Positions 22,404 through 34,974 are shown, numbered from the stretch's first letter. The stretch: DNA of 64,000 bases from Panagrolaimus kolymaensis (GCA_028622995.1 JAJQJQ010000012.1:1922001-1986000), one strand, 5' to 3'. Numbers and translations: made by a program. Notes: generated by a model from the sequence alone, not told the origin.

Positions 22404-25086
22404 TTAAACTTTAGGTTCTGGAATATATTTTGAAACATTAGGGTTTGACATACTTCGCCTGTACGTTGATGATGAATGACTTCGCGATGTATTATTCGGA
22501 GAATACATAATTCCCATATAATCATCATGAATATCGGCGGTTGTAGCCTTTCTTTCAACTGCTGGGGTTCCTTCTTGAATAGTTTTACGAATTTCATCAA
22601 CCTTTGTATCGAGCAGACGACTAAACATTTGATAAAGGGCATCTGTTTGTGAATCCGCCACGATTCGATCTGATACAATTGAATGACCATTTTGATCGGA
22701 TTTAATTTCAATTGTAACTGGTGCAACTTTATGAAGTTTAGGACTAAAATAAATATATCAATCGCCTTGAAAGTGGAAGCTGATGGACTCACGTTCCGTT
22801 ATTAATTGCCTTCATAGCATCTTGAACTGTGGCTTTTGTGTAAGCCCGAACAATTTGACTTGCATCGAAAGTATGCTTTCGATAGAATTTCATTAAAACG
22901 GGTTTGAGTACTCTGGCATTAAATCTTTCATAACTAAAAATAGTTTTTTTTTCTTCAGCACAACTTTTGCCATTTAACTTACTTATCTCTAAAAGTATGC
23001 TTTCCACTCATCCCAATAATATCTTCAATTCCAGCCATTGTGTAATCACAATATCGATTATAAACATTTTCAACCAAACTTATTTCTCGTTCTTCTGCTC
23101 TTTCAACTTTTAACCAACTTAATAATGGACGGATCGTAACACCTTGAACAAAAACAGTAAATAAAATAACCACGATTGTGGTAGTTAAAAACATAGGTTT
23201 TGCTGCGATGCTTGCAGGCATGGAAACAGCTAAACCAAATGCTATGGCACCTCTCAATCCACCATAAGAAAGAACAAATTGATCGACGGGTGTAAATTTT
23301 TTGGTTCGAAATCGATTCAAAATTGCACATTGAATTATGACACCAATGATTCGAAAAATTAAACATGAGGCTACAGTAATCACAACAAAATTAGTGTCCC
23401 ATTTAGGATGGCTTGAAATAGTTGAGAGACCCAAAAACATAAATATTATTGTTTCACTACATTGTGCTAACATCTTAGTAAAATATTTTACTGATGTATT
23501 AGCTTCATATGATAAATTGCCTTTAACATATTCTTTCATTGCAATTCCGCATGAAACAATTCTAAAAACTTTTTAGATTTAGTATTTCGAGGTAAATAAT
23601 TGTGGCACATCTTTTATCGGAAAAAGAGAAACGCTTCCTTTGAAAAAACGATTTTATGGAAAAACTTACGCTAAAATGGAAGAAACTTGGAACATTTCAG
23701 CTGTTAAATAAGATAAATATGGTATGGCAAAAATAAATACTGGAGCCAATACTTTAACCCGATCAGTATATTTGGTGATGAAACTAACAATAATAGCAAA
23801 AACAATTCCAATAAAAACTCCACCAAGAGCAATAACAAAAAATGAAAGAGTTCCAGCTGCATAATCAATGGATTTTAAATTTTCTACTCCAATATTGTTA
23901 AATTTTTTAAACATTGAATAAAGAACCACAGCCGCGCCATCATTGAATAAAGCTTCACCAAATACATTAATGAAGAGGAATTCATTCACGTGAATTTCTT
24001 CGAATACTAAAATCAATCAACGGAGAAATAAATTTATTATGGAAAGGAATCCAAATTTTTACCTGCAATAACAGCCACTGGATCGACAGCTGAAATCAAA
24101 GCAGAGAATAACAAAATTTCAAACAATGTAAATTCAACACTAAATAATTCATAGCTTCCGCAAATAAATAAAGTTGTTGCAATTGCAATGGTATTATAAA
24201 TAGTTCCAATAAAAGCAAAAACCATAACCGAATCCAAATTATCAAATAGCTGTCGATTGGGCATAAAATATCCTGCATCAAAAATGATCGGTGGAAGTAA
24301 ATAAAGGAAGAAGGTATGAGATTCAAGGGTGAAGATGCTTTGATTGACTTGCAATTCTTTTAAAACATATCCAAGTAATAAACCAACGACAATCAAACAT
24401 GCGCTATCAGGGAATGCATCACCAAAGGTTTTATTCACATGGAATACTGAAACATGAGGAGGATACCAAAGTGTATGTATTTCATCAAAACAAAAAGTTT
24501 GACATCAAACAACTTCACGAAGAAAAGAATATATTTGGGAGATGCGCGAACGCATTCTCCCGCACCCAAAAATTTAACTGTTAGCGCATCCCGATTTCCG
24601 GGGTGGCCATAGAGGTCAACCTGATCCCAAAAAGTGCAATGGGCAAGCCTCACCCTAGAGATTCTATCTTCATGATCGCAGAAGTCTCCCAGCCAGGTAA
24701 GTTTATGAGCTATCGTAATCATTCCTTACCTTTGGTTAAAAAAAACGAAAAATGATGAAACCAAAATGAGCATCAGGCGATGATAGAAAAACATTTTAGT
24801 TGCTTTTTTTTTTAAAATTTTTTCATAGAATTGCATTTTTTTAGCGACGAAGATTTTAATCATGAATTCATAAATAAATATAAAACTTACATATTTTGGC
24901 AATGGACGCAAGTAAAATCCATATGCTTACAGTATATGCAGTTTGAACTGAATCCCATTCAAATGAAACAATTTCAAATCTTTCAGCTTTTTCATGTTCG
25001 TGATTCGGGGAATTAGGTTGTTGAGTTTCACAATGGACATATAAAATAAATAATCCAAAACATAACCAAAATCTCAAAGCATTCAT
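22404..25086 (-). CDS. Na+/H+ exchanger, plasma-membrane type (NHX/NHE family)
   Basis: Exons are 25086-24891, 24446-24063, 24006-23670, 23561-22983, 22933-22793 and 22743-22404, giving 658 residues. A signal-like N-terminal helix is followed by the exchanger core. Landmarks are LLASIAKI/CLIVVGLLLGYVL, the LLPPIIFDAGY helix (FFLPPI-type drug-binding helix), SAVDPVAVIAVFEEIHVNE across an exon junction (ND/DP transport region), FGEALFNDGAAVVLY, and the classic YGGLRGAIAFGLA. A cytoplasmic tail of about 200 residues ends in PKV. The protein swaps luminal or external Na+ for H+ to control pH and volume; nematode homologues act in gut and excretory tissues. The first intron (about 440 bp) contains a U1 snRNA gene in the same orientation. 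The core appears complete and undamaged. Confidence 0.93.
24537..24704 (-). ncRNA. U1 spliceosomal snRNA
   Basis: The minus strand starts AAACTTACCTGG, the 5'-splice-site pairing sequence. Next come loop I GATCATGAAGATAG (U1-70K site), loop II CCCATTGCACTTTTT (U1A-type site), an Sm site AAATTTTTGG, and a terminal 3' stem GGGAGA...TCTCCC closed by a CGTTCGCG loop. Length is about 168 nt, near the usual nematode length. No mutation in the functional sites is visible. It lies in the first intron of the Na+/H+ exchanger gene, on the same strand. Whether it uses its own PSE-type promoter upstream of 24704 I cannot decide by eye. Confidence 0.95.
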
Positions 25087-26762
25087 TTTCCGGAAGTTCT
25101 TCTCCTCTTTGAAACAACAATACTACTTTCGATTTTGATGAACAACAAAACAAAGCAGAAACAAAAAAATGAAAGAAGTATGATTTTTTTTTTCGGAAAA
25201 TAAATGTCAAATAGTTTGTTTTAACATTGATTCATGTCATTTGGAAGCAGCAGTCTTTAAAATTATTCATACAACAAAAATTATTAAGTGATTCGTTTTT
25301 TTATTATATTAATATATTCACGTCATCACGAGGGAATATTAACAGCAACAAACAAAAAAATGAGGATACCAAGTTTTTTTGCTTTTGCTTTGCCTCCAAA
25401 AAAAAGATTATCGAGGTGAGGTGTTGAAAGGAAAAAAAGCCAGATTAGATGACACTTTTTTTACGGTCAATCAACAACGAGAAAAAAATGAGAGAAATAA
25501 AATCAAAAACAAAAAAAATAATTCACTTTTTGCATGATCAAACTTTTTATAACACAAAATCAAAATATTATATACCTATCAAAAAAGGATATATTTAATC
25601 CTGGAATTGAGTGGTGATGATGACGCACTTTTTATTTTTATTTTTTTGGCCATATCGAATCCAATTGAAGTAAATTTTGATTTTATGAGGTAAAAAGACC
25701 ATTTTTTTTTTCAAAGTTAAAAGAGTAAAGTTAAAATACGCACAAAATGAATGGCTTTTGTGATCGGTAAAAATGGATGGGTTCATAAATACGGGATTAT
25801 GGATAACTCGAATGTACCAACCTTTAAATTTTTTGAAAAAACAGAAACAAAACTTTTATAGTTGCATATGTAAAAAGTTTAAAAAGACCCGAAAAAGATT
25901 TTGCAAAATAACAAATTGCAGTACATTTTGGTCGCTGGAAGAAACTGAGAAAAAAGAGTAACACTTTCTTTAGGAGTAGCGTTTCACATCGATTTTCATA
26001 GACTCCATTTTTATCATTAGTTTGATTCATGCACATAAAATGAATGAATGATAGAGTTTTAGAAAAGTTCAAGGAAGTGAGAATGCTTTAGTCATATTGG
26101 CTGGTAAGGAAGTAAGTAGCAGCTTCTTTTTAAGCCTTACGTCTAAACAATAAACTTTAAATAAATTTTTTATTTTTATAATAAACGAAAGCTTCATGTT
26201 TAACAAATTTTTACAATGAAAAGTTCTTTTAAAAAATGTTAAAATACAGAAATAAAACAATTGATGATTCAATAAATAAAAAAATGATTAAAGTAAAAAG
26301 TTTCCTATGGTAGAAAAATGGATGTTTTTGTTTTGCGATGTTACTCACCATTATTTCAATAAACTTGAAATGAATTCAAAAAAAGTTCTGCTGCCTACAA
26401 ACTGTTTGAATTTATTTTATTTTGCATGATGAGTTTCAATGTTTTGTTAAAGTAAAATGAATTTGAAATTTAACGATTACGAAAAGGCGAAGTCATTCTA
26501 AAATGAACATGCCTTAAACGCAAATATTAAGAATTGCTGGATTTCCATGACTTCCAAACAAGCTTAACTATATCGCATTGATTGTTATTACTAAGCACGT
26601 AGTTTCAGCTTTTAGACTTTCATTATGTTTTGCAAGAAAAAATTTATTTTAAAAAAAATCCTTTATAGCAAGTTTTGCTCATTTGCACCCAAAATGATTA
26701 AATTCTATAATTACAAATAATTATAATAGCTTAATTTAAAAAATTGCTCAATTGTCACTCTA
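25087..26762. other. spacer between exchanger and receptor genes
   Basis: No gene or RNA recognised. It would contain the exchanger promoter next to 25087 and the 3' flank of the receptor gene. Confidence 0.5.
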
Positions 26763-27876
26763 TTAATTCCACACAACACTCAAAGATCTAAAATGTTCAT
26801 CAAATGTTTGGTTTGCGTTGACTTTTTGTCCCAATGCAATTTCAACAGTTTTTACTTGAATCACTAAAATATCTGAAGCATCTTTGGAAGGTCGAAATCT
26901 TTGTCGAAGATTTTTAATTGGAAGCCATTCAGTTCGAAATATCCAATACGCTGTTACAGAAATTATATAAGCATTATAAAACTAAAGAACATGAGATTAG
27001 AGATTCAAAAAGTTAATAAAAGTACCATATAAAAGACAGGAACAGCGTAGTCATTATTAAAAATTCGAACAAATATCGAAATAAATACAGCTGAAAGTGA
27101 AGCGATGACACTTATAGTTGCTTGAGGAAATAACAAATTTAAAGCTCCTATATTTTCAATTATTTGATATTTTGTTGTTAATAGCACTCGATTTGAATGG
27201 CTTAATTGACGTAAGCGACGATTTTGCTTTCGTAAATATCTTAAGCCCTACAAATAACGTTTTTTAAATAATTTAATAGCCAATAAAAAAATATGAAAGG
27301 TATTTTTTCTCGAAATTACTTACGAGATAATTAACGATTTCAATGGTAACCAAAAATGAATAAATAACAATTGGAGAAACTCGAACTGAAATATTTTCGA
27401 TCACATCAAACACTACTATCAACAAAAAAAGCCATACCCAAATTAAATAAAACTGCAAAAGAAATAGCTAAAATTAACGAAATTGAAACAAAAATTGGTG
27501 CAACAAAATGAAAATATTTTCTTTTTTCATATGTTCCCGAATATACTGTAGCTACAACTCGTTCCAAACAAATTGAAGTTTCAAATAATCTAAATAAATG
27601 ACCATTAACGGAAAGAATATTTTTAGTTATTTGATAATATATTGATTTATATGAAAGTGAAACGGAGCCATAAGAAAGTGCAAATTGAGTGGAAAGTATA
27701 CCACCAATTGGAAAAATGCACCATGAAATAGCTAATGAAAAATATAAAATCCTTAAATTTAGATGAACTTTTCGAAGACATTTATGAGCACAAATCACCG
27801 CAAATGGTGCAACAAGAAAAGTTATTGCAGATGATGAAATTAAAATGTAATACAATATCCTCTCTACTGGGTCCAT
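26763..27876 (-). CDS. nematode serpentine (chemoreceptor-like) 7TM protein
   Basis: Exons are 27876-27417, 27385-27324, 27247-27026 and 26981-26763. The start [10 protein letters not shown] is preceded by TTTTTTTTAG, a possible trans-splice acceptor. Several hydrophobic helices are visible: [74 protein letters not shown] and [17 protein letters not shown]. The third helix ends [18 protein letters not shown], like the E-R-x-x-A-T-x-x-x-x-x-Y-E motif of the Sra/Sre/Srab chemoreceptor superfamily. These proteins usually sit in sensory cilia. The first intron would be only 31 bp (27416-27386). The exact sub-family is not certain. Confidence 0.75.
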
Positions 27877-28980
27877 TTCGATAACTAAAAAAAATTGAAG
27901 ATTCAATGAGTAAATAATAATTAAAAGCGGAGAGACTTTTTTGTTGGTATTTTTTTATAAAATAATTAAAGGAAGTTGTTTCAAAAAAATAAATGATACT
28001 ATAAAGGCAATGACTGACTTAACAATTACCGACGCGGCTGGAAATAAAACATTACAAAATTTAATAAATGTCCTTTTATTATTTTAAAAATAAGAGATAA
28101 ATGCATACGACCTTTCTCTCGATGCAAAGAACTTTTTATAGCTAAATGTTAAATTAAAATTTAGAGAATGATACTTTTCCGTTTTCATGAAACTGTAACA
28201 AATATGTGCAAATTTTGATGCTAACATGTTAAAGCAAAAATAAGAGTTATAAAGTTCAATTCTTAATTATATTTATCTTCTATTTTGACAATGGAGCTTA
28301 ACCGTATTCACTCGGCATCAAAGAATCAAAACTTAAACTTTTTGAACGTAAGAATTTTTAAAATTTTGAACGTTAAAAAAACTAAACAATTTTCACAATA
28401 CCAGATAAAAAAATTAAAACTAAATCAATATTTAATTACGCTCTCGTTACAGTAGCCATGCTAAAAAAGTGAATGAAAATTTAATTATAGCTCACTTTTT
28501 TATAGGAAACTATAAACCATTTTGACGCCATTCATTGCTTTAATTCAAAAACTTAAAGGTTCATTGAAGATTAGAGTTTCTTTTATTTATTTTTAAAGAG
28601 GATGAAAAGTTTTGTGAGACATCTGTTTTCGAAAAATAACTACCTCCAAGTCGTCTGAAAAAATGAGTAACTTAATTACTTTAAAAGTTTAAGGTTGAAA
28701 AAATGAAAATTAAAAAAAAATAATTGTAAGGCGAAGTTTTACTACTGTTTATTTTTTTATATTAAAACAATCGACTTCTTTTTCCTACTAATTTTTTGTT
28801 TCAAAATTCCGTTGAGAAAATAATTTATTAAAGAAATTGTTTTTGCAACAAAACAAAATTAACAAAAAAGTCTAAAAAAAATTGCTCAAAATCAAAAATC
28901 ACAAAATATTTTTAAAAAAATCATAAAAAAAATTAACACCGAGAATTAACCGTACTTTACAGACATATACTTGCAAAAAT
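27877..28980. other. AT-rich spacer
   Basis: No gene seen. A small AAAAAAGTGA...TCACTTTTTT hairpin lies near 28463-28503. Confidence 0.5.
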
Positions 28981-31900
28981 TTAATATTCAACGACATGAC
29001 CAGGTGGAAATGGATTTTTACCATATTTAATTCTCATTTTATCACCAATGACGTCGAGAATATCTAAGACTTTATCCAATTGTTCTTTTGTATGATCAGC
29101 GGATAGACAAACACGAGCTCGAGCTTTTGTTACTGCTGTTGCTGGAGGACCAACGGCAATGAGGCCAAGATCATATTTAAGGGATTCTCTACCAGTTGCG
29201 ACCACTTTACTAATAAAAAATGTCATGATTGGAACGACGGGGGAATCATCTTGTCCATAAATAAGGAAGCCAAGTTGTTGGATTCTTTGTCGAAAATATC
29301 GAGAATTTCGAAGAAGGCGTTGAATTTTTTCTTGTCCAATAGAAGTTCCATCTTCACCAGAAATAATTCGAAGAGCTTCAGATATTTGTCCCACTAATGC
29401 TGGGCTCATCGCTGTACCATAATTATATACAGCTGAATTATTTCGAAGATACCCAATTAAAGCCTAAAAATAAAAAATCATAAGTCCATCTGTTTTAGAT
29501 ATTTATTATAAAACCAAACCTTTGATCCAGCAATATAACCACCAGCGGATGCAAAACTTTTAGTTAAAGTTCCCATTAAAATATCAATATCCTTTGGATT
29601 GCAACCCCAATAATCCACAACTCCACGACCACGAGGGCCAAGAGCTCCAATTGAATGGGCTTCATCAACAAAAAGATAAGCATTATTTCGTTTTTTAACT
29701 TCAATAAAAGATGGCAAATCTATGATTGTTCCTTCCATGGAATAAATTCCTTCAAGAACAATTAAAACTTTTGATGGTTTCTTTCCATTTTTCTCCGTAT
29801 ATTCTGCAAATGCAATTCGAAGTCGTGATTCACAACTTTTTGCATCTTAAAAATTAAACATTTAGAAATTAGCTATAATAATTAAAGGTAGGTAGTCTTA
29901 CTGTTATGTTTAAAAATAACAACTTTCGCTTTGGATAATCTTAATCCAAGAACTAATGAAGCATGATTTAGTTCATCACTAAGAACAAGGGTATTTTCAT
30001 CTGCAATAGCTGGAAGATTCATGGAATTTGTTCCAAAACCCATGGGGCAACACATTGCATCTTCAGCTCCAACAAATGCAGCAAGTTGTTGTTCAAGATC
30101 ATATTGAATTCTGAAGGCAGCTAAAACATAAAAATGTGTCAATAAACATCATAAAAAATATGGGAAATGTATACCAAATTCATTTGGAATTGAAGCGGAT
30201 GAAACACCATGTTGTTCAATTTGGACTATAGCTTCTTGAGCACATGGACCATCATTATGTGAAAACCCAAGATAATTATATGATCCAACATTTATTACAT
30301 CAGTAAATGTTCCAGTATATCTGAAATAAACAAAATTACCAAAATTATGTTTTCAATTAACTTTGATTTTTAAAGTGTCATTGAACTTTATGTTTTAACT
30401 CAAATCAACAACAAAAATCCTATGTTTTCAAGGTGGATGGATGCCTTCAAAGTACTAATTTCCAAAAACAAACAATTTGATCTTTGCCGTTCTATGTTTT
30501 GCTAAAAATGCATTAAAACCAATAGCAATTTTATTTTTTACATTGGTCAAGCAACGTTAGTTTAAAGAAAAATCGATCGTTCTTTGAATGTCCTGTGTTT
30601 AAATAACATCATTGTTATGTCTTATGAAAGGAAAACTCCCATGGGTAAAAAAACTATATAAAATGTGCGCAATTAATTACTTTTTTCTTCTCACAGACAC
30701 AATCACAAATAAATTAGCTTTACTTAATTTTAATATTTCAACTAAAAAATTAAGATAAAATTATGGCAGCACCAATAAAAATTGAAGATGTTTCGGAACA
30801 GCTATCACCTTCATTAACAATAGAAAGAACGTCCGCTAATATTTTACCATCAGTACCTGAACCTATAATTGCAGCAATACAGCCAAGCACATCAAAATCT
30901 CCTGCAGTTAAATTTTGTCAAGATTTTGTTGCTGGTGGTGCTTCAGCTGCTTTAGGAAGAACCATTACTGCTCCAATTGGTAAGTTTCTTAAATTTTTTG
31001 GTTTTTGAATTTTCACTTATAAAATATCAGCGTCAAACATTCTTTAAAAAAGCACAAAAAGCTATATTACTTTTACTCCCTTTTTTTTTAGATAGACTAA
31101 AATTATTACTTCAACTTCAACATGCTCAAAGGACTATTGCTGAAGATAACCGATATAAAGGAATTGTGGATTGTTTTATTCGAGTTGCAAAAGAGCAAGG
31201 CTCAATAACATTTTGGAGAGGAAATGGCGTAAATGTTGTTAGGATATTTCCTCAACAAGCTCTAAATTTTGCAGTTCTTAAAAGTTAGTGGCATTAATAT
31301 TTTCAAGTTAGTCTAAAATTATTATTCATTTTTAGGGCGTCGATAAACACACTCAATTTTGGCGCTTTTTTGTTGGTAATTTAGCTTCTGGTGGAGCTGC
31401 AGGTGCAACAAGCTTATGCGTTATTTATCCCCTTGATTTTGCTCGTACTCGACTTGCTACAGATATTGGAAAAGGGGCAAATAGAGAATTTCGAGGCTTT
31501 ATTCATTGTGTTTCTTCCACACTTAAAACTGATGGAATTGGTGGACTTTATCGAGGCTTTAATTCATCTGTTCAAGGAATTATTATTTATCGGTAAAATA
31601 TTATAGCTATTTTTGTCTCAGAAAAAAGATTTATTTTAGTGCTGCATATTTTGGTTTCTTCGATACCGCGACAGCTTATGTCGTGGAGGATAAAAAGAAT
31701 CTCCACTTTCTCGGTGCATGGGTTATTGGGCAATTTTGCGTTATTTCAGCTGGATTATGTTCATATCCTTGGGATACAGTACGAAGAAGAATGATGATGC
31801 AATCAGGTCGAACAGATGTTTTATACAAAAATACCCTAGATTGTTGGAGGAAAATATACGTGAAAGAAGGAGGTTTCAACGGATTTTTTAAAGGAGCTGG

Positions 31901-32571
31901 AAGTAATGTCCTTCGAGGAATGGGTTCTGCACTAGTTTTAGCATTTTACTCAGAAATTACAAAATATTTGTAAATACTCATTAATACTTTTTAAATGTTT
32001 GTATAAAAAATAAAGATTGAACTAACTTGTAAGTCCATCCATAATCAGTTGAAATTCTATCTTTAAGTTTCATAATAACGGCAGGCACTCCAGCAATAGG
32101 GCGATTAACAACATCGGTGGCAATTCGATAAATTTTATTTATAAAAATGGATTCCATTTTATCCTTTAATTCAACGAAATGCTAAAAAAAAAGGTATTAA
32201 GAGTCAATAAGTCATTTCAATTAGTGCTAAAGAGCATAAATGTTTCTGTCACCAAATTATCTTAAAAACTTCAAACAAACAAAAGAGCTTACAGATTGTT
32301 CTTTTCTTTCTTCAGGGAAATATGTTCTCAAGATCCCAAGGGTTCTAAGCCATTCATCAATGAATGCAAAAACAATCAACATATAATATTGAAATTTAAC
32401 CATATAATGGGTAATAAGGGGCGCCTCCGGATATGGTTTATTAACATATTTTGATCGTTTAAAAGTATAATCAAAATCAGCTTTATATTTTAATTCTTTA
32501 GCTTCTTCATCATTGTTATTGTCACCGAAGTTTTCTAAGTTTTGAGTTGTTGGTGTTCTTGGAGGAGCCAT
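28981..32571 (-). CDS. serine palmitoyltransferase catalytic subunit (LCB2/SPTLC2-3 type)
   Basis: Exons are 32571-32293, 32181-32027, 30320-30175, 30120-29902, 29845-29520 and 29463-28981, giving 535 residues (human SPTLC2 has 562). The enzyme condenses serine and a fatty acyl-CoA, the first step of sphingolipid synthesis, on the ER membrane as a heterodimer with an LCB1 subunit. Features in order: an N-terminal membrane helix ([19 protein letters not shown]), [10 protein letters not shown], the [11 protein letters not shown] and [13 protein letters not shown] blocks, [27 protein letters not shown], and [16 protein letters not shown]. The last includes the PLP lysine (about residue 362), so this is the catalytic subunit. 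The usual CSTRxExG motif reads ASIPNEFG here. Intron 2 (about 1.7 kb) contains the oppositely oriented ADP/ATP carrier gene. Confidence 0.93.
30655..30663 (+). promoter_or_regulatory. TATA box of the nested ADP/ATP carrier gene
   Basis: TATATAAAA lies about 100 bp before the carrier ATG and inside the large intron of the opposite-strand gene. The position fits a core promoter with a short 5' UTR, so the nested gene probably has its own transcription start. Confidence 0.55.
30763..31973 (+). CDS. mitochondrial ADP/ATP carrier, nested inside the SPT gene
   Basis: Exons are 30763-30979, 31092 to about 31273 or 31283, 31336-31592 and 31640-31973. The protein exchanges ADP and ATP across the inner mitochondrial membrane. 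All three mitochondrial-carrier repeats are visible: [33 protein letters not shown] and [15 protein letters not shown]. The last contains the RRRMMM signature unique to ADP/ATP carriers. The N-terminus has an extra segment of about 45 residues, Ser/Pro/Ile-rich, not usual for the family. Exons 2 and 3 do not join in frame with the good donor GTTAGT at 31284. Only a weak donor (GTTCTT at 31274) restores frame, and it removes about eleven residues after LNFA. AATAAA at about 32008 lies just before the host gene's exon 2. A non-functional copy cannot be ruled out. Confidence 0.85.
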
Positions 32572-34974
32572 ATTATATTACCTACAAAATTTTTTGAACC
32601 AATTATTATCAACGTAGATAAATGAAATAATTGAAGTAAAAATAAAAAAGCCACGGGCGAGTTCAATTTTCGAACAAAGTTCAATGCGATTAAAGTGCAT
32701 CATCGTGTCTTTCGTTAAGAAAAAAAGAAGAAGGAATATCTTTATGATACTCCTCCTGGCTTGCTTATTCGCAAACAAATATCAAAATACGGACTACAAA
32801 AAAAGAAGAAGAGAGAAGCGCTTTAGGAATTGCAAAATGGAAGAAAAAATGGGAAGCAAAAAAGGTCGATTGCAATTTTGTCGAGAACCAATCAATCAAT
32901 ATACACATCATCTAAAAAAAGAAAGATGCAAAGGATTTTTTTCTAGACTAATAGTGATCGATAAGTGTTATGCAGCATAAAGTTTTTTTTTATTTTTGCC
33001 GTTAAGAATAAATGAAAGAGAAATTGAGAAAGAAAGTGGCGCGTTTTTTTTACTCATCTCACCTCTCATGCTTTTTCCTTGTTCATCCACCTGCGCACCA
33101 CAAATAAATACACGTGCATTAAGAAAGGTTTGTGAGTGTGGAAGGGAAGCTTATGTAGTGAATAACATAAAAACAAGACGAGTACAAATAAAACGTAATT
33201 GCAGTTTTTGGCTTATTTCCAATGTGTCGAAAAAAGAGAGCTAACAAAGTTATGCTTTTTGAAATCCAAAACAGGGAAAACCTAGGCAGCTAAAAAAAGG
33301 AATGTAAAATATATTTCAAAAATATAAAAAGCAATTTCAAATTTTTTTAAACATAAATTTTTTTCTAGTGCAGCAATTACTCATTCTTCAAACAACTAAA
33401 CCCCACTTCTTCCGCCGCTGCTAAAAAATGAAAATATTTGTGTCAAAGAAATCTTATCATTAAATTTTTTTACTTCAAAAAAATCTGGCCATTTTATGGG
33501 GTAACTCAAATTTCCAATTTGACATGATTTTTTTTTTCGAGGACAAAGTTTACATCGAATTGGGTTACCCAGCAACCAAAAATAGTTCGAAGGCTTTCTG
33601 TGGAAACAAATAAGTTGGTTAAAATGTAAACCTTTAAAAAGATATGTTTGTTATATCATTTAAAACACGTAATGCGACTAAAAATCATAATCCTTAAAAT
33701 AACTTTTCAGACTAATTAAATTACCGTAAACTTTAGACTTTCATTTTTATGATTATCAAAATAAGATTTCTACAGACATGAAAAAACATTTTAATGTTCA
33801 CAAACAAAGTTTAAAATCGTGTGAGACAGAGAAGTACAAAAATATTTTTGATAAATAAAAAAATAGGCCTTTTTTGAGAGCACGATCAATGAAACGATGC
33901 AGCGGAAAAGAAAAATAAAAGATGAAGAAGTGCGGAATGACGAATTGTTTTAATTGGGGTCTATCTATGTCCATGCATATACAATATACGATGGAAATAA
34001 ACCAAAATGATAAAAGTTTCAAAGAAATTTCCCATTTTATTGCAACTTTTTTCTGTTAAAAAAATGACAATCAAACAAAAAAGCCACAAAAGACTACATA
34101 CGATCTTGATTATGGACGACGAAGAATGTGTTATAAAACTTTGCAACATTAAAGGTTCGTGTAAGTGTAAAAAAAATGAAGGAAGAAAAGAAGCTTCGAA
34201 GAATATAAATACCACAGACGCTTTTTTTTTACTATTAGGCCAGTGTTCGTCTGGAGAAAAACGAAAAGCTAGACGGAATTGGTGAACTTAGGTTGAATTT
34301 TGTAATGATGTTTGAAGCAGAATTTGATCCTTTACATATGAGTACTAATGAATAACGACTAACAGAATGAAAAAGGCTAGGTAAGTGCACTATAACTTTT
34401 ATTGTATTTTCACGCTATTATGAAGTAAAAGGTCACAAAATATTAATGGTAAATAAACAAATAAAAAGTAAGCCAATTCTTATTCAAGCGAAATTTATCA
34501 CGTCTAATAAACTTTGTGAAAGCTATAGCTATTCGATACCTAAAAACCAATAAAATCTCGCAAAAGCAAGCAAACAAAATTTTTAATGAAAAATAGAAAT
34601 ATAAAATCGAAAGATTTTTTGTAAAATAATGTTTTTATATTTTTTTCAACTACCAATAAATACAAAAAGAAAAAGACGAAGAAATATATGTATTTAAAAA
34701 ATAGATAAAAAGGTGTTGTTGTAAAGCAACCGGAAGTTAAGAGAAGTTTTGTTTTTAAAGCAAGTTTTTTTTATGGGAATTTGATAGACAAGAAAATGAT
34801 AAAATTTGTAATAATTCACGTAATTCAAACAAAAGCATTTTTCATGTTTGTTTCTTTTATTTTTATGCAAAATTTTAAAACAACAAAAATGACAAAAGTA
34901 GTGCTTAATTCCAAAACTTTTGTTCGTCAAAAAACTAAAAGTTGGTTTACAGCAGCAACCACAGCAGAAGCAAA
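32572..34974. other. spacer, no gene seen
   Basis: Contains the SPT promoter side at 32572 and A/T-rich sequence after it. A weak inverted pair (GGGGTAACTCAAATTT near 33499 and AATTGGGTTACCC near 33558) is present. Open frames are low complexity. Confidence 0.5.

Noticed and set aside
33495..33575. GGGGTAACTCAAATT / AATTGGGTTACCC pair, checked as a spliced-leader RNA or MITE
   Set aside because: No Sm site or leader sequence, arms imperfect, no target duplication.
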